A stretch of 64,000 bases of DNA from Balanoglossus misakiensis (GCA_040954595.2 CM082582.2:1116001-1180000); one strand, 5' to 3'; counted from the stretch's first letter, positions 1 to 11,173 are shown. The notes: generated by a model from the sequence alone, not told the origin. Numbers and translations are program-made.

Positions 1-251
1 CCAAAGGCAAACCGTTTCTGGTAAACAAATCAATGGCAAATAATTACTTCGGCGACATACCAATCAGTCAACATGGCTGCCTAATCGTTGGATAGCCCGG
101 TTTCATCTCGCGATCATTCTGTCTTCCGATATGGCGTTGCATGGTTAAATTCGTCTCTTCTTTGCCGACATAGTCAGGCGACAGCGGTCGAGAAGCATAG
201 GCAGCGACGCCATCTTGTTTACAATGTGAAGCATCGACTGCGCATGCTCAA
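1..251. repeat. Left arm of a 251-bp inverted repeat
   Basis: The sequence reappears in reverse complement at 16703-16953 with roughly 90% identity by eye. It is CpG-rich, has a GCGCATGC (NRF1-like) core near 240, and on the minus strand an AAGATGGCGTCG (YY1-like) motif over an ATG. Each arm contains a 22-codon minus/plus ORF of the form MASLxMLLDRCR..., ending at TAA. It resembles a promoter or first-exon segment that was copied in opposite orientation. The outer limit of the repeat is cut off by the window edge. Confidence 0.75.
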
Positions 252-877
252 TAATTTTCCGCGTTTTTTTTTTGCCAACGGCGCGCGCGCGGTGTCTGGT
301 ATAGAGAAAATAACATGCAAGTGCGCGATTATTCATTTGTAAAAAATCAGTTATACATTTGTCATCAACGTTTGAAAACTTTCAATGATCTTACCTCGGT
401 AAGCATTTCAAAATAGGTACATTTTTATTTAGAACCATCGTATGTGGAAAATAATAAAACACAGAGTGGGGATTGGCCCTATGTTTGACTTGATCATACC
501 CAGCTCGGTTTGCGTTTTGTCATTGACGAGGGTGTCAGACTTTTGCTGAGAGAGTGAGTTTCTATAGCGTAAACGTTTATCGACTGGACTTTCTGTGCGC
601 CAACAATTACATTATTTTTGGCCGGGGAACACGTGCAACTTTTGATGACTGTTTTTCTAGCGCCGTGTTTTTATCTTACGACCTAGAATACCTGCTTTCG
701 TCACCATGGTCTGCTCTGCACGTACTATGCTTTCCAGTTTATGTAGCTTGAAGTTGTACCACATTTTGGTTTCCGAGCTGTAGCGAACATAAAACCGAAA
801 CTAATAGCTACGTGTTGACCGCAGCGACTGCGTGTTTTTTTGTTGTATTCCCAACCTACAGTTTATTCTCATGCAGC
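252..877. other. No gene seen
   Basis: GC-alternating tract near 280-292 (GCGCGCGCG), then mixed sequence without a convincing exon or repeat. Confidence 0.5.
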
Positions 878-1228
878 TCAGACTGAGGTCGCTTCTAAGA
901 GAAAAAACAACAACATATTTTTGGCTGCTGCCAGACCAGGAATGGAAAATCTTGAGTGGCGCTGGGCTGCATTTCTCTGTAGGACTGTAGTTGTATTGTG
1001 CAAGGGTTCGCCAGCATCGCCTTCAGACTTGTTGTCATAGTCACTGGTGGCGGTTTGTCCTGCACTACTCGTCGTTCTATTTGATGTGGTGGTATTATTC
1101 CCAGATGTCTGTGCCGAGGATCCTGCCCGTTTTCCGATTCTCTTCGTTTTGTCGGCCATTTGCTTCACTTTTTCTGTCATTGTTGCGACGTCAGTCTCTG
1201 TTGTTGTTCGAAGGAGGCGAAAGTCCAT
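878..1228 (-). CDS. Hypothetical Ser/Thr/Asn-rich ORF, 116 codons
   Basis: The open frame starts at an ATG and is rich in Thr, Ser, Asn and Ala after a basic stretch (KTKRIGKRAG). The last part (LLFFLLEATSV) looks like read-through into non-coding sequence, so if this is real it may be a first exon that splices before about 910. No domain is recognised. Composition is more protein-like than that of neighbouring frames, but there is no independent support. Confidence 0.2.
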   Translation of the reverse strand: MDFRLLRTTTETDVATMTEKVKQMADKTKRIGKRAGSSAQTSGNNTTTSNRTTSSAGQTATSDYDNKSEGDAGEPLHNTTTVLQRNAAQRHSRFSIPGLAAAKNMLLFFLLEATSV

Positions 1229-1309
1229 TCACCATTAATAGCCGAATTTCCAAGATCGTCCGTTAATTACAATGCGACGTCACGCTACCATGTCCTAAGA
1301 AAGACTACA

Positions 1310-1455
1310 GGGCACATTTTTTTATCTCGTGCGCACGACTTACGTGTGCATGTGATATTTTCTCGTGAACACGAGATATGCACGAGATAGCATGTTTCTC
1401 GTGCACACGAGAAAACATCTCGCTGGAACAAGATACTATCTCTTGCACAAGAAAT
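1310..1455. repeat. Cluster of TCTCGTG/CACGAGA palindromes
   Basis: Several near-palindromes built on TCTCGTG and its complement CACGAGA follow each other at about 20-40 bp spacing, for example TTCTCGTGAACACGAGA and TTTCTCGTGCACACGAGAAA. Neighbouring copies can pair with each other as well as internally. This looks like a remnant of a palindromic satellite or MITE. Confidence 0.5.
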
Positions 1456-3485
1456 AGAATAACTGGCAGCCACTATGATGTCTGCCACAGGCAAATTTAA
1501 ATATTCCACTCTGGATCTTCTTTCAGCCCTTCGGAAAACATGAGCATTTATGAAATCCGGCTCTCAATTTTTCGAGAAGTTCCAGCAGTTGTGGTGTCGC
1601 CAAAAACGAATGTATGCCATTCCTGGCGGAAAAAAATATGCAAGAGACGCTTGCAATACACTGCCATCTACCTGACCGCCCTACATGCCTTAATGTAAGG
1701 TAGAAGGTCGGGCGGTAGGAAGAGTTCACCAAAAGAGGGCGCATTTTATCATCCATTGATTTATACTGTGTACGAGCAGAGAAGCCTCAGTGTTTGCGGT
1801 TAGAACCGTATCGGTAAGACAAAGACAGAAGAGTTGACAGACAACAAACTTATTCAGTTTATATCATATAATTCTTACTGTAAAACGTTCCCTGAATAAA
1901 GCCTTGTGCTCATAAGAACATTGAAGATTGTCGCATACAGACCGACACCTTTTTATCTATTGTAGGTATTGAATAGAACGCTAAATACCTGTGTATTTCT
2001 TATTCATTATGCAATGATGTAACACAACAAGTTTCGGACAGTGTGAAGAAAGGGCCAAAGCACTCTTGCAAGTTAGTGTTGTGTACTCTTTTCCAACACT
2101 GCTGCAAGCTGTTCAGCAACTGATGCTGCTTGTATCTCCGATGACAAATGGACAGTCTGTGTGCTGTCAAAGTAAATCCATCAATTTTGCGGAGCTGAAA
2201 GGAAAATGACAGCTTGTCAAACTCAAATCTGCCAGACGAAATAGGGAAAGAAATGCATAACAGGTAATCCACCATAGTATGAATTTTAGCCAGCATCCTA
2301 TGAAATGCGGTGAAACGGAACTGCAATTAATTTTAAATGAATTCTGCTCAAATTGTTTTGTTAGTTCTCAACATTGGATTGGAACCGTTAAATATATTGT
2401 ACCGTATAACATTATCATACAGGTTAGTATGTCAAATATTTTTCCATTTGGCATTTTCTTCTTGAGGTCATTTCAACAGTATGCACACCACAGTTTGTGA
2501 GATATGGACAGAAACAAACAGGAATCTATGCAATGTTATAATAGTATATTATTGTTAACAAGAAAGCGGCAACTCTCTGCCTGGCAGAGAATAATGATAG
2601 TCTTTTTGAAAAAAAGGGCGTGCTGAGGATATGGTCAGTCAAAAACATACATGTATAAGGTATGCCTGAACTAATTTTTAATATGGTGTACATAAATATT
2701 TATGCATTGTCGCAATGACTGGAGGTCTTTAAATGACCAAGCTGTATGGACACCTCATTCAATGTTACATATATTTGTTATTACATGTTTTATTGAAATT
2801 GCCAGTTGTCTGTTTTAATTCTGGCAGTTCTGCTGTGTCTTTTGTCTTGCCCTGACAGAATGCAGTAATATTTGCAGTACAAGAGGAGTGTCAGTAAATA
2901 GTGGAGCAATATCTTTCTACGAATGTACTCATGCATTGCTCCAAAGTGAAGTACATTCGCAAAACCAGTTTGGGAAATCGGGACTCTTTTCAAGATAATA
3001 CCACATTTTTGTGGATGTCACATGACATGGAAACACTCTAGAATCACGATTGAGATAAGGTTTCGGTTTGATATACCACTTCCTTGTTATTTCAATCTGT
3101 ATGTTTTCTTAACCCCCTCCCTCGAAAAAAGGTAATTGAGGTTATTGTAAAATTACCTGAAAACAAACAGGCTACTCTAGCCTCCTTTTTATGAGGTTTG
3201 TGATGTAACATATTTTGAATTTCGTGAATCGATCAAAAGTTTCCGTGCACTAACTATCAAAACTATACCAAAAAATAATTTGGGCAATTCATAAGGAGAA
3301 TCTAGTGGGTCAGCGGCTATAGAACTGACGTAAGTGTAAGTATCAGAGGATTGTGGATACGAGGCTGGGAAGAGCAAAACTCGAACACTCATGAAATCTA
3401 CACGTGACGCCAAATTCTTTGTAATATGAACAGTGGAAAACTGCCATGCCATCCCTCTAAGTGCAAACTTCCAAAGATTTCAATC
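1456..3485. other. No gene seen
   Basis: AT-rich sequence with scattered short open frames on both strands. None has a recognisable domain or consistent splice signals. Confidence 0.5.
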
Positions 3486-3561
3486 TGGTGATATTTAAAA
3501 AAAATATTTTATTCAAATTCATGTGGTGATATTTAAAAAAAATATTTTATTCAAATTCATG
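3486..3561. repeat. Two perfect 38-bp tandem copies
   Basis: The unit begins TGGTGATATTTAAAAAAAAT and ends TTCAAATTCATG. The second copy starts at 3524 and appears identical, so the duplication is recent or a replication slip. Confidence 0.9.
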
Positions 3562-3949
3562 TTATAAATTAAACTTGCATCTATGATATAGAAATGACTC
3601 TGTCTTATATAACAAAAATACAAATAACTTGGTTAGATGACCAAAGATTTCCCATCTCGAAAAGTTTCTACCAAAATGACTAACTCCAAATCTGCTAAGA
3701 GAGCCCTAGCAAATTTAATCACTGCACATTACTCTCGATAAAACGAAATATTGCGCATTCATTTTGTCCTTGAATTGAAATGCATGGCCAGTGTTCATAG
3801 ACTTCACACACACAGGATGTTTAAGGAGTTGAATTGTTATTGACAGCGACCAGGTCGGTAGATTCTATTGGATGAAGAAAAAATGAAAAGACAGTCAGTA
3901 CATAGCTAAATTCTCCTATACAAGGGCGTCTTCAATTGGTACAGTGACT

Positions 3950-4022
3950 GACTGAATGGATGAATGAATGAATGAATGAATGAATGAATGAATGAATGAA
4001 TGAATGAATGAATGAATGATGA
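3950..4022. repeat. (GAAT)n microsatellite
   Basis: About 15 uninterrupted tetranucleotide units, flanked by degenerate GAAT/GGAT units. Confidence 0.95.
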
Positions 4023-4910
4023 ACGGATGAGTCGTAATAATATGCTTCAATCATAGGGGCTTTGAAAATTATTAAAATAAAATAAAAAATAATGTACTCA
4101 CAACCGACATTTATACAACAGACAGCTCAAGAAACTCCTCCATGTGTACAATACTTTGCCAATTTAGTGACAACATCAGCTTGCAGAGCACGTGAGCACC
4201 GCTTTCGCCAGCCTGTGGTGCCCGCATATCTTTTTTGTTCAGCAGTAACATGCACGACACATGCAGAGACACAAACGTCCATGTTGCAAATTGTAGATGA
4301 AAGCATCAGCTGCGCTGGTTTTATGGTCAGCATCACTGGCTGTTACATGAAAACTGTTTGTCACATACCTTAACCAACATATACGTGTATCTGTATGGAA
4401 AGAAAGTAGGCTCACCCCCGGTACAGTATTATTTTATTTTGCATGCACGCAATGGCCTGAATTTGCTAAACTGGGATCATCTGCGCGCATTTCAAAACGT
4501 GCTCGTTGCTTAACTTCGCGTGCTTTACTACTCACAATTATTCCACTTGTGAACGAACACGTCACCCAATTTTACAGTGTAGCCATGTGGAAAACTGGTG
4601 ACAAGGTAATATTTCATTCGAAGATCAACCTACGTTCAGAAAGTTTGCATTGTGGTGAATTCTCACTGCTCTCGCAATGCGGTCTGTGGCTCACTGCCGC
4701 AGACCGCATTACACGTAGAAATAAATTCTGTACGTCACAGTTCGTAGGTCGCATAGGTCATGGAGTTAATCCATTATACATTGCGGCTTACAATTTCTCG
4801 TGACCCTCTTATCATGCAGCTTGTGTGTTACTGACCACTGACGCATGTCAAAACACTCAATATTTTTTTTAAATTTGCAAAATCTTTCATTTTAAAGTTG
4901 TGATACTCAC
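4023..4910. other. No gene seen
   Basis: Short open frames occur on both strands but carry no known motif. A short inverted pair, TGCGGTCTGTGG / CCGCAGACCGCA, lies near 4678-4707. Confidence 0.5.
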
Positions 4911-5084
4911 TGCAGATAGCATTCTTTTCAGTAGGAACTATTTCTGCTGCCATTTCAATATTGTCTTTATTCCATGTAAATATATTTCCTCCAATTGAAC
5001 AGTCCCCCGCCACAGCTGCAACCTCTTCTGCAGTCAGAACTTTTGACCACATGTATGTCATTTAGTCAAGACAATTTGGGAGAA
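4911..5084 (-). pseudogene. Pentraxin/LamG-like exon with an in-frame stop
   Basis: Read on the minus strand, a 174-bp segment is bounded by an acceptor (CTACAG, just above 5084) and a donor (GTGAGT, just below 4911). The splice phases are 1-1, as is usual for extracellular modules. The protein contains MWSKVLTAEEVAAVAGDC followed by GGNIFTWNK, matching the C-terminal part of a pentraxin/LamG (ConA-like) domain. It aligns with the exon at 58950 on the plus strand (YDYVLTPVEIQSLALNC). A TAA at 5062-5064 lies in frame eight codons into the exon, so this is either a decayed exon or an exon whose true start lies after that stop. No companion exons were found nearby. Confidence 0.55.
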
Positions 5085-5752
5085 CTGTAGTTTAAAGCCT
5101 CCAAAGCTGCCACTTTTAGCATTATTTTCATGATTTTATTTTCCAACTTAAATTGGTTCATCAAAATAAGCTTACTGATAGGTATACATAAACATCTTAT
5201 CGATGCCCGATTGTGACTGCATGTTGCAATTGGAACATGCTATGTATTAAAACGGTGCCTCACCGATTTAATCAGCCTTCATACAAACAATAGCAGCTAA
5301 GCAGCTATCGTGAAATGCGACGCCAAGTTATGACAAACCAATGCAAATGCAAGTAATATGGCTCAATTGTCACGGGTGAAGATTTTAGGGAATAGGGAAT
5401 ATACATATGAAGTATTTTACTCTGGAAAAAAATATGCCAATTTTAGCAGCTATAGGGTTTTTAAAGCGCGGGCGAAGTATGAACAGATGCAGTAAATATC
5501 GATACATTGTATTTTGGAGGTTTCTCATAACCATGATTGGTTGGCTAATTATGCGGCGTTTTCTAAATAAAAGGAACAATATTAATTTATTGTTGGGGCT
5601 CATCTCTGTTAACATCTTGCCGTCTCTGCTGAGTGTTGGCCTCTTCCAGCGGCACGTGTTTGTCCTTTAGGGCATGCTGTAAAATATTTAGAATAGCGCT
5701 GCCATTTGATCAAAGGATAAGCTGGCTTCGCGTGTAGGATGTGTGTCTTACG
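5085..5752. other. No gene seen; host flank of LTR element
   Basis: Mixed sequence directly upstream of the 5' LTR. Open frames here (for example 5385-5670) lack recognisable motifs. Confidence 0.5.
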
Positions 5753-6486
5753 TGTGACGATATTCTGTGATATAGCATAATTGTATGTACTTGTAATTGT
5801 CTCTCTAGAGTTTACGCCCTCGGTGGTGAGATTTAGTATATTGAATACGTGTGTTTTAGTAGCTTGGGGAGTCTTGAGGACCACCTGGTCTGACTACTTC
5901 CTAGGGGATTTGATAGGATGGCAGCCATAGCGTTTGACGTGTATGATTTTGGATCCATAGACATCCTCCAACCATGTGAGTTTTGACTATCACTTTTCAT
6001 CTCAACCTGTGGTATATTTTAATAACCCAGCACACTACACTGAATTGATGTCGAGATGTTCTGAAATTGGGCGTTTAGCCGTACGGAACTTTGATCTGTC
6101 AATGGACATTGCTGGTGTGGAATGAATGTGCGGTGACGTCTCGGTGTACTTTGGCAAGTGCACGAAGAGTATTTGCGTCGCGGTCAAGTCGGACAGGAGG
6201 AAGACCTGGATGAATTACCAGACTCCACATGCATGCCAACGAGGACGATGTTTGTCGGACTTTATTTATTAGATTTAAGTTAAGTTAAGATAAGTTAAGA
6301 TTGTAACGGATTATTTTCATAAGTTTGACCACGTGGCGTTTTGATTGTCATGTCTGTATATGGTATTTTGATGTACGGGTAATATTTTCATGATTAGTAA
6401 TTAAATCCCCAGGTGGAATATATTTTCGTAGATTTGATCGTTCGATTCGATTTGTCTAGTTCACGTATAGCCGTCGATGCGTGACA
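5753..6486 (+). repeat. 5' LTR of the Gmr1-like element
   Basis: Starts TGTGACGATATTC and ends GCGTGACA directly before the primer site. It carries a TTAAG-rich stretch near 6275-6300. The same 734 bases return at 15184, with a single difference. Confidence 0.95.
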
Positions 6487-6504
6487 TGGGGGCTCGTCCG
6501 GGAG
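6487..6504 (+). promoter_or_regulatory. tRNA-Pro primer binding site
   Basis: TGGGGGCTCGTCCGGGAG abuts the 5' LTR. Seventeen of 18 bases match the complement of the 3' end of tRNA-Pro, the same primer class used by murine leukaemia virus. This fixes the LTR end at 6486 and the plus orientation of the element. Confidence 0.9.
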
Positions 6505-6578
6505 TTTTAACCGTAGTATTAGTTACGTAGTATAGATTGTGGTATAGATTTATTTTTGAGTATAAATATAGAAGAAAC

Positions 6579-8882
6579 ATGGATATCGCAGAATTTATTG
6601 AGTCACCATCCCTTGCCGGATTGGAAGCATGTAAAAAGGTGGATTTAATTGAGATTGCAAACAAACTTGAGCTCAGCGTGAAAACTTCCATGCGTAAAGA
6701 TGAAATTAAGCGTATCATTGTTGCATTTCTGGTCGATGAGGATAAATTGCCACTAGATGCTTTAATTCAGTATCCTGAAATTGAAGAAAAGTCGACAAAT
6801 GCTGATTTGCGTCTGATGGAATTAAAAATGGAATTTGAATTGAAGGAGAAATTGAAATTAAAAGAAATTGAAATGCAGGAAAAATTGAAATTAAAAGAAT
6901 TCGAAATTAGAGTAAAAGAAATTGAAACTGCGGAAAAGATGAAAATAAAAGAAATGGAAATGAGAAATAATCTTGAGAGAGAGTCAATGGGTCTTCGACC
7001 AGATGTAAGAAATGAAGAGAGTTATTTTGATTTGGGAAAACAGATACGCTTAGTACCTCAATTTAATGAGGATGATATAGATAAATATTTCCAACATTTT
7101 GAGCGTGTCGCCAATAGTTTGAAATGGCCTAAGGATAAGTGGCCTTTGTTGTTGCAAAGTGTTTTGAGAGGTAAAGCTCAAGAAGCATACTCGAATTTGT
7201 CCCCTGATGAGTATGTCGATTATGAGGCAGTTAAAACTGCTATTTTGAAAGCGTATGAGTTGGTGCCGGAGGCATATCGACAGAAATTTAGAAATTTGCA
7301 GAAGTCGAGTCGTACTCATGTTGAATTTGCCCATTTGAAAGAGGTGTATTTTGACCGATGGTGCCGTGCTAAAGATGTTGGAAACGATTTTGATAAATTG
7401 AAACAGTTAATTTTGATTGAAGAATTTAAGAGTTGCGTGCATGATGAAATCAAAACATATTTAGATGAAAGAGATATTGAGTCATTGCATAAAGCTGCCA
7501 CAATGTCTGATGATTTTGCATTGACACATAAACTTTCTTCTTACAGAGGTAAAGACCATGGACCGGGTAGGGCAACAGCGTCAGCGACTGTCGCCAATGC
7601 TGGAGGGTATAAACCAAATTATTCAAAACCTCCCATTCAGGTAAATCGTACAAGTGGATCAAATTTTAATCATCAGAATAAATTGAGAATTGGCTCGAGC
7701 CCTCCCATATGCCATTATTGTAAGAAACCGGGGCACGTAATGTCGTCATGTCCTACGTTTCCTCAGTGTTCATATTGCCAAAAGAGGGGACACACAAGAA
7801 ATGAATGTTTGCTTTTGAAACGGGCACAGCAAAATGTAGCGTCGCCTAATGCTTTTGTGTCTGCTTGTCCAAAAGTTGTTTCGGAAGCTTTATCAAGTCG
7901 TATTGATGAAATTAGAAAACCCGTAATTAGAAAGGAATTTCAGCCCTTTGTTACAGATGGGTTTGTGTCAGTTGTTGGGGGGAAACCTATGCCCATTCGG
8001 ATCTTGCGGGACACAGGTGCAACCCAGTCTTTGCTGTTAGAAGGAATTTTGCCTGTTGATTCTGGGACGGATACTGGGGAGCAAGTTATTATACAAGGTA
8101 TTGAGGGAAATTTCCTAACGGTACCTCTTCATCGAGTAGTCCTTGATTCAAGTTTGGTGTCTGGTCCTGTAGTGGTGGGGATTCGACCGTCATTGCCGAT
8201 TAAAGGTATATCTTTGTTGCTAGGCAATGATTTGGCCGGAGGTCGGGTCATTGCTGATCCTAAAGTGGTGTTTGGTCCAGTTACGTCTGCCGAAACCGAA
8301 AAGCTGGAGAATGACATTCCCGGTATTTTTCCTGCTTGTGCCGTAACACGTTCTCAGGTCAAGCACATGAACAAAGAAGCGCATAATTTAGAATCGATGT
8401 CTGATGATCTTGATTTGTCTGAGACTTTTATGGGAAAGTTGATTTCGAATGTTGTAGACGATGAAAGTTTATTGAAAGTTGATGATAATGTTTCGAAAAC
8501 GTCAGTCGATAAAGTTGATTCGAAAATGTCGCTGTCTCGTGAGAAATTGATATCAGAACAGAGTAAAGATTCCGATCTTGCTCCACTGTTTGAAGTGGTT
8601 TTGTCTGTCGATGAGTTGAAAAAGGTTCCAAGGGGTTACTTTGTGAATCAGGGAGTACTGATGAGAAAATGGCGTCCTCCCACTGAGCCTGCGTCGAATG
8701 AATGGTCGGTATTGTACCAAATTGTTGTTCCTGAAAGTTATCGATCTCAGATTTTGGGATTGGCCCATGAGGGTCCAATGGGTGGACACTTGGGTGTTTC
8801 CAAGACTATGTGGAAAATTACTCGACATTTCTATTGGCCAAAAATTAGAAAGAGCGTTGCTGATTATTGCAGAAATTGTTGA
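6579..8882 (+). CDS. gag-pol: Gag-protease-integrase N-terminus of the Gmr1-like element (interrupted)
   Basis: The first in-frame ATG (6579, MDIAEFIESPSLAG) gives 767 codons before a stop made by the nested insertion. Residues about 80-135 are a Lys/Glu-rich coiled coil with repeated KLKLKE units. A capsid-like helical region follows. Two CCHC zinc knuckles lie at about 378 (CHYCKKPGHVMSSC) and 397 (CSYCQKRGHTRNEC). The aspartic protease motif DTGA is at about 478. The last 60 residues are the integrase H2C2 zinc-binding region, with no reverse transcriptase between protease and integrase. The frame is broken exactly between CRNC and HVCQ, and the rest resumes at 12557. Gag packages the RNA, protease cuts the polyprotein and integrase inserts the cDNA. 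Confidence 0.9.
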   Translation: MDIAEFIESPSLAGLEACKKVDLIEIANKLELSVKTSMRKDEIKRIIVAFLVDEDKLPLDALIQYPEIEEKSTNADLRLMELKMEFELKEKLKLKEIEMQEKLKLKEFEIRVKEIETAEKMKIKEMEMRNNLERESMGLRPDVRNEESYFDLGKQIRLVPQFNEDDIDKYFQHFERVANSLKWPKDKWPLLLQSVLRGKAQEAYSNLSPDEYVDYEAVKTAILKAYELVPEAYRQKFRNLQKSSRTHVEFAHLKEVYFDRWCRAKDVGNDFDKLKQLILIEEFKSCVHDEIKTYLDERDIESLHKAATMSDDFALTHKLSSYRGKDHGPGRATASATVANAGGYKPNYSKPPIQVNRTSGSNFNHQNKLRIGSSPPICHYCKKPGHVMSSCPTFPQCSYCQKRGHTRNECLLLKRAQQNVASPNAFVSACPKVVSEALSSRIDEIRKPVIRKEFQPFVTDGFVSVVGGKPMPIRILRDTGATQSLLLEGILPVDSGTDTGEQVIIQGIEGNFLTVPLHRVVLDSSLVSGPVVVGIRPSLPIKGISLLLGNDLAGGRVIADPKVVFGPVTSAETEKLENDIPGIFPACAVTRSQVKHMNKEAHNLESMSDDLDLSETFMGKLISNVVDDESLLKVDDNVSKTSVDKVDSKMSLSREKLISEQSKDSDLAPLFEVVLSVDELKKVPRGYFVNQGVLMRKWRPPTEPASNEWSVLYQIVVPESYRSQILGLAHEGPMGGHLGVSKTMWKITRHFYWPKIRKSVADYCRNC

Positions 8883-9053
8883 AACGTCTACACACAACTG
8901 TATTTCAATGGACTCTTTATTCACATCAGACCATGCTCGACATCTACAATCACACACCAAAAACAAGATGGCGTTCCCTCTCCAAAACGAGGCTACCCAC
9001 CTCCCACCTCTTGACACAGAGGGCGCCATTCACAAAAGTACTCAAATGTCTCA
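8880..9053 (-). repeat. 3' LTR of the nested element
   Basis: 174 bp, TG...CA, identical by eye to 12379-12552. Directly inside it on the minus strand is the purine tract GGGAAGGGGGGGGAG (plus 9056-9071), which primes plus-strand synthesis and shows that this is the 3' LTR of a minus-strand element. Confidence 0.9.
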
Positions 9054-9221
9054 TAACTCCCCCCCCTTCCCTGCACATGTCCACATGTGACAAGAATAAA
9101 TTCAAGAGTCCAAGTGTTCCATGCCTGTTGCAAATAATTAAATAAAATAAATAAATAAATAATGTTAAACAATCAATGCATTTTTTTCATACACAGTAGT
9201 CGACAGTCAACAAAGACAGTT

Positions 9222-10420
9222 TTAGTCCGATATCTGTTCCGTGAGTACATAATCCTGCAACCGACGTGGAATACGGCGCACTCTGGTAGAACGACGCAAA
9301 TTAGATTCTGCACCATGGTTGCCATCAGTCTGCTGGCTCCCTGACCCTGCAGCATCCATCCCTTCATTTCCAGTCGGCTCCATTTCCGTCTGACGGTCTG
9401 GTACCACACTCCCCTGGGTGGGTAACACACTCCCCTGGGTTGGTATATTTCCTATACGTGAACTTCCCAAAAGATCCCCATCCTCAGAATCGGAATCGGA
9501 ATCACTACTATCGGCAACTGACGGTTGGTCATTACCATTAGTTGACACCTCTGGATCTCGCAAAGGCGAACCAGCATCAATTGTCTGCTCACTCGTCTTA
9601 CTGTATAAATGTCCTGGCCTCTCTCTGTATGGACGAAGTTGATCATGATGTATCACTTTCCTTCTCCGCCCCCCCCCCCCCCCCTGGCTTATCCTGTACA
9701 ACACATCGCTGATTACCTTGACGACGATGTAAGGACCATTCCATCGGGCACTGAGTTTAGGTGAACGTCCCTTCCTTCTGGCATTGTTAGCAACCATAAC
9801 TTTGTCACCAACATTGTATTTACAGAATCGGCTGTTTATCTTTGACTTCTCACAACGTCTGTCTCTCAATTTAGCCAGTCTATCATACACCAGTTTTCTG
9901 GCCTTGGTGAGTTTGTCAAAATGATCTTTGACCCTGTCCCGGGCTGTACACAAACCTCTTGAATTGACTGTGTCTGTGGGTACTGGCTGCAATGCAGTTC
10001 TAACCTCCTGACCGTACAGTAAGAAATACGGTGTATGCCCGGTAGCATCATGTTCACTCGTGTTATAGGTGTGGATGACTTTTGGTAGATGGTCATCCCA
10101 ATTGTCTTGACACTCGTTAACATAGTTCTTTAACATGTCAGCCAAAGTAAGGTTGAAATGTTCTGTTTGTCCATTTCCAGATGGGTGGTAACTTGATGTT
10201 CTTGTTTTTGATGTGTTGAACATTCTGCACACCTCAGACAGGAGATTACTTTCGAAATTTCGTCCCTGATCACTGTGTAATGTCTCTGGTGGACCAAACA
10301 ACAAACACCAATCATTGGTGAATATTTCTGCTATGGTAGAACTTTCTTGATTGGGTACTGCTTTAGCTACAACAAATTTACTAAAGCCATCATTTATGGT
10401 TACAATGTAGCGATTTCCTT
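9222..10420 (-). pseudogene. Integrase remnant of the nested element
   Basis: The reading frame is open from about 10436 down to 9222. It starts inside the integrase core at GNRYIVTINDGFSKF, so the zinc-binding region and the first catalytic Asp are missing. The second Asp (HSDQGRNF) and the Glu (GQTEHFN, 36 positions later) are kept. A GPY/F-like C-terminal module follows (WNGPYIVVKV), then a run of Gly encoded by a 16-base C tract at 9669-9684, and an acidic, Gln-rich tail. The upstream junction is with an inverted LTR fragment, not with RNase H. It cannot encode an active integrase. Confidence 0.85.
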
Positions 10421-10531
10421 TGGGAAGGGGGGGAAGTTATGAGACATTTGAGTACTTTTGTGAATGGCGCCCTCTGTGTCAAGAGGTGGGAGGTGGGTAG
10501 CCTCGTTTTGGAGAGGGAACGCCATCTTGTT
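10421..10531 (+). repeat. Inverted LTR plus purine-tract fragment inside the nested element
   Basis: The 111 bases are the reverse complement of roughly 8959-9070, meaning half the LTR plus the polypurine tract, and replace the missing RT/RNase H. In the minus-strand protease frame it adds an alien tail reading MAFPLQNEATHLPP.... A reversed LTR end joined to internal sequence is what self-integration of a cDNA or a strand switch during reverse transcription would leave. Confidence 0.85.
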
Positions 10532-11173
10532 ATTTACAGGTTTGCTGAGGTAAGTATTAGGTTGTGTCAGTCCTTTGAAAGTCACAGTTTTCTTTACAAA
10601 ATCAACTTCCATGCTTCCCAGTTTTTCCATAACATCCGTTCCCATCAAGAATTCATTGCGCATGAGCTTTGGAGACATTACATACACCCATGTTGGACCA
10701 ATGACAAAATTTTGAACAGTAAGATCGACTTGCACCTGGCCATCAAAGCATACGGGTGTACCATTAACTGCTTCTGGCTGAATATTCACAGGATACAGTG
10801 GCAACCCGTTTATGGCTGGTAGATCACTTCTGACTATGGTAATTTGTGAACCACTATCTACGAATATGGGCGTCTCAACTCCATTTATCATACCCGTAGT
10901 CCTATATTGGTCGCCGCATGTGCGTGAAGTCATTGTGGTTAATATTTGGGGTGAGAGTTCATCGTTGTTCATTTGTTGTTCGGTAACAGTTTGTTGACTA
11001 TGATACTGATTCTGGTCATGTGGCAATCCCCAGGCTCTAAGGCCCCGGACAGGCAGTTCCGGGGTCCCCCGAACATTGCCACTCACCAGATCATCAGTAC
11101 ACAGACCATCCATGGCCGTCTTCTCAACAGAGGTCAAGGGCTGGCCAGCGCCCCGACCTCCCACTAGTTTGGG
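10532..11173 (-). CDS. Aspartic protease region of the nested element
   Basis: In the -1 frame relative to gag, this region carries the catalytic motif VDSGSQITIV, then a hydrophobic FLMGTDVMEKLG segment typical of a retroelement protease flap and C-terminal helix region. It is followed by the start of a linker that would lead into RT (KTVTFKGLTQPNTYL) before the inverted LTR fragment breaks it. It is expressed only if ribosomes shift -1 at the gag stop (see 11164-11173). Confidence 0.8.
11164..11173 (-). promoter_or_regulatory. Probable -1 ribosomal frameshift site between gag and pol
   Basis: On the minus strand the gag frame ends TAC CCA AAC TAG. The heptamer CCCAAAC fits X XXY YYZ in the gag frame and touches the stop. 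Slipping back one base continues PKLVGG... into the protease frame. A GC-rich segment able to fold (GGGCGCTGGCCAGCCC) follows about 10 bases later. Confidence 0.6.

Noticed and set aside
2000-2326. Minus-strand 108-codon ORF as an exon
   Set aside because: Acceptor-like GGCAG and a neighbouring frame with a helical segment looked tempting, but stops and missing donors leave no consistent exon.
9222-9480. Second integrase gene on the plus strand at 11588-11920
   Set aside because: It is the reverse complement of the integrase tail at 9255-9496, a rearranged fragment without a start or core domain.
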